64,000 nucleotides of DNA. It comes from Panagrolaimus kolymaensis. Taxonomy: Eukaryota; Nematoda; Chromadorea; Rhabditida; Panagrolaimidae. The stretch is taken from assembly GCA_028622995.1 (NCBI GenBank), contig JAJQJQ010000056.1, positions 1,116,001 through 1,180,000 on the forward strand, given 5' to 3'. The notes under the pieces are model-generated. The model did no database searches. It was given only the letters and a program-made list of their open reading frames with translations, and had not been told where the DNA came from. Each line of letters starts with the position of its first letter. Position 1 is the stretch's first letter. Of the stretch, positions 61,601 to 64,000 are shown piece after piece. The position numbers and the translations under genes are program-made.

Positions 61601-64000
61601 ATTCGATAATAGCCTCAAACGTGAATTTTGGCTCGTTGACCCCAACTACCGCCCCCTTCCAACAAGTTACTTATACCATCGGGTAGAGAATTTTATTTTA
61701 TATGTATAGAAAAAATTACAGCTTCGCAGGACTTCGCAAACCCATTCATTTTAAAGAAAAACCATTTTTGTAACGTATAAAAATCCTTGAAAAAATGCTT
61801 TTTTGATAGAAAAACACATTTGGCATTAGAAGTCAAATAGCAAATCCTTTGATCAAGCTCTTTTTCAAAGCAAAAAAGAAGAAATACAGACTGTCCTCTC
61901 GACGAAAAAAATGAGAGTTTTAGAAATTACTTTCTCGTTTTTCGTATATATTTTAATTGGCTTTCATTTTTTCGTTAATTCAAAAGTTATTTCAATTGAG
62001 TTAACGTATCTTTTGAGACAAAAATAAAAAAATTATGTCGATTTTGAAAAAACCGCTGCCCATCCCTATTTATAAGTACACAAAAAAATGTACATATTTT
62101 TTCGGATAAGAAAATTTTATTCAAATTTTTATGACTTTATTTTTAAATTTTTTTTACAGTAATTTTTCTCAAGTTCTCGAAGTTACAACCTTTTTTTGGG
62201 TTAAAATTCAGTTAGCTTTTTTTCTTACAAATTTTTAATTTTTATTGTTTCTTTTTACTAACAGAGAGCTTCCATTGATTATTAGTTTAAAAATTTTTTT
62301 GATTTTTAACTCTCTCATTTCATGATTTTTAACCCTGTGATTCATTGAATTTTAGGCCAATGATATGAATATGGAAATTGATGATAATTCTATTGACGCA
62401 GTTTTTAAACCACGACTTAATGAAAATGTTGAAGGCATGGAAATTGACGAAAAAATTCCAGCACAATCTTTATTAGGAACCCAAATTAATACTCAAGTAT
62501 CTGCGACAGCATCTAATGCTTCTGGTGCATCTGATTTGTTTTCATCCGGTGTTTTTGAAAATATTGATGATCCTATGGCACAAATGAATTATCCTGATGT
62601 TGCTATTAATTTTGATGATGAAGAAGACATAAATGTTCTTATGGCAAAAAATGAAAGCCTTCAATTAATAGCAGCTTCCATTGAAGATATTACTTCCACG
62701 GTATTAACCCGTGCAGAATTAAATGAAGTCAAAAATAATGAATTTATTAATGATCATGTCATTAGTGTTCAATTATACCGGGAACTTATTCTTGAACACG
62801 AAGACAAAGTTTTAATGGTTTTACCAGTGTTTTGGAATAATCCAGAAGCTTTTGAAAATTGGGATGCTGAAAAATTAAATGTTCCTAATCGTCTTCCAAC
62901 ATATCCAGTGAAAAGCCCAACATTTGAAGATGCTATCATTCTCATGAACATTGGAAATGGCCATTGGTCATTTGCAGTTTTGAACAAGGCATCCAAAACA
63001 TGCACTCATTATTGCAGTCTCAGATGGAAGCTTTCTGACTACCATGAAAAGCACGTTAAAAGAATATGTTATATGCTTACTGGAGTTGAAATGAATATTG
63101 ATATAGCTCCAACTGATAGTTATTACCGACAAGTTGATGGAGTAAATTGTGGCCCATTGAGTGTTATTCTTCCAAAAAGAATTTTGAATAAAGAAAAATT
63201 AGTTTTTGATATTTCCGTGGTGGATCAATGGCGGCAAATGGTGCATGATTACAATATTGGATTCTTAGAATCACTTCCAATTACTCAACAACTAATTGAA
63301 AATATGGATTTGCTATCAAAAAAATCAAAAATTATTGAACGCTATGAATTATCACTACCTGAAACAAATAATACTTTTGAACAAAATATGAGTGAATCAA
63401 AAATATCTGGAATTCTTGAGGATTCTCAACCAACAGCAATTATTGTTCCTTCTAATGACCAACCTTTTCAAGCTTCTGATTTTGCCAATGTGGATGATCC
63501 AGACCTTCGACTGGGTCTATCAAGAGAAAGTTTAAATAGAATTAAAAATGGTGGATATATTGGGGATGGCACTATTATCAAAGAAATTTATCGTACTGTT
63601 ATTAGAGGGTATGAACATGAAAGATTAATGGTTATGCCTTGCAATTGGGTTTCGAGGTATCCTTTTGATAATTGGAGCAGCAACGCAAAAGACAAATTTC
63701 GCCTTCAAACTTACCCTCAATACAGCTCAACTTTTAAATTTGCAATTATACCTATTCATTTTGGCATTCATTGGACATCAGCTATTTTGGATAAGGAACG
63801 AAAAGAATGCACATATATGGATACATTCAAAAATCCTCCTCCAGCAGATATTTATTTAAAATTAAAACGAATGTGTTCTTATTTATGTGGAGGTAATGAA
63901 TGTGAAATAATATATCCCCCAAGCGACAGTTTTTATCAACAAAGAGATGGTGTTGATTGTGGCGCATTGTGTTGTATTTTAATTCATAGATATTTTACTG
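58678..64000 (+). CDS. Ubiquitin-like domains fused to tandem Ulp1/C48 proteases (runs off window)
   Basis: Exons 58678-59631, 59697-60405, 60460-60624, 60721-60983 and 62356-beyond 64000; all phases agree, at least 1245 aa, C-terminus missing. Residues 1-318: acidic, with three 22-residue repeats, then low complexity. Ubl-1 at about 319-390 (VFIRDQNN, IKDVKKQMG, YAGGELKDNEKI, VTLYVVV). An acidic ILEEYFDAxD repeat region follows. Ubl-2 at about 612-686 (NGKQLEDEKTLWEYYIKND) ends LQAGGG, like the ubiquitin C-terminus. Two C48 domains follow: copy 1 has His900 (GHWSFAV), Gln956 and Cys962 (RQVDGVNCG), but Cys917 replaces the catalytic Asp; copy 2 has His1169 (IHWTSAI), Asp1186 (TYMDTF), Gln1226 and Cys1232 (QQRDGVDCG), a complete set. 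C48 enzymes cleave ubiquitin-like precursors after Gly-Gly. Intron 4 (1372 bp) hosts a hAT-like element. Confidence 0.8.
58741..58938 (+). repeat. 66-bp coding tandem repeat, three copies
   Basis: Three in-frame 66-bp units encode DDEYEKELNELNFNAIS-x-x-Q-K-type repeats near the N-terminus of the Ubl-protease protein. Units 1 and 2 are almost identical at the DNA level and unit 3 differs by only a few bases, so the expansion is recent or maintained by conversion. Confidence 0.9.
61433..62068. mobile_element. hAT-like nonautonomous element in an intron
   Basis: 636 bp with perfect 12-bp terminal inverted repeats TAGGGATGGGCA / TGCCCATCCCTA and a perfect 8-bp target duplication TTTATAAG on both sides (61425-61432 and 62069-62076). 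The TIR closely resembles the (C/T)AGGGxTGGGCA termini common in hAT transposons. No transposase frame. It lies within intron 4 of the Ubl-protease gene and includes a B-box-like GGTTCGAATCC near 61524 without a matching A box. Confidence 0.9.

Overview
The window looks like a piece of a small, strongly AT-rich nematode genome. The evidence is many short GT-AG introns (most about 45-60 bp) with T-rich acceptors, genes on both strands at roughly one per 2-3 kb, and nematode-typical content: a double CAP protein, a large secreted tyrosinase, an innexin, a FLP-type RFamide precursor, an NK1/ceh-1-like homeobox gene and an NWD-type NACHT-WD40 protein. Splice-acceptor-like sequence lies within about 25 nt of many start codons, as expected for spliced-leader addition. 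The exact clade cannot be read from the sequence.

Layout, left to right. 1-13.5 kb: 5'-truncated four-EF-hand protein (+), RPRFamide neuropeptide precursor (-), NK1 homeobox (-), double CAP secreted protein (+), short caspase (-), dynein-2 light intermediate chain (+), HSP20-like protein (+). 13.5-22 kb: a repeat-bearing gene-poor stretch, a ubiquitin-like plus PI-kinase-like gene (-), a 1.03 kb terminal-inverted-repeat element, an omega GST (-). 22-36.5 kb: 804-aa tyrosinase (-), an unrecognised 133-aa gene (-), complex I NDUFV3 (+), a tandem-domain serine protease broken by a hAT-like MITE (+), GPAT3/4 (-), a SINE-like Pol III unit (-), a Ly6-like GPI protein (+). 36.5-48.6 kb: Rab GDI, COQ3, NDUFA6, BRK1 and NWD, all on the minus strand. 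48.6-58 kb: a 1.1 kb foldback element, NSF (-), a degenerate tRNA, an innexin (-). 58.7-64 kb: a gene, open at the window edge, that joins two ubiquitin-like domains to two tandem Ulp1/C48 cysteine-protease domains.

Most genes are housekeeping or neuromuscular (NSF, GDI, BRK1, complex I, COQ3, innexin, dynein-2, neuropeptide) and form no obvious functional cluster. Two tight same-strand arrangements suggest shared transcripts: BRK1 stop to NDUFA6 start is 8 nt, and COQ3 to GDI is 206 nt. Three duplicated-domain proteins (CAP, serine protease, C48 protease) all show a degenerate N-terminal copy and an intact C-terminal copy.

The strongest candidate for something undescribed is the Ubl/tandem-C48 gene at the right edge, which resembles a self-contained ubiquitin-like precursor plus its own processing protease. 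All spliced models were built by hand from reading frame, GT-AG signals and phase agreement; no alignment or database search was run.
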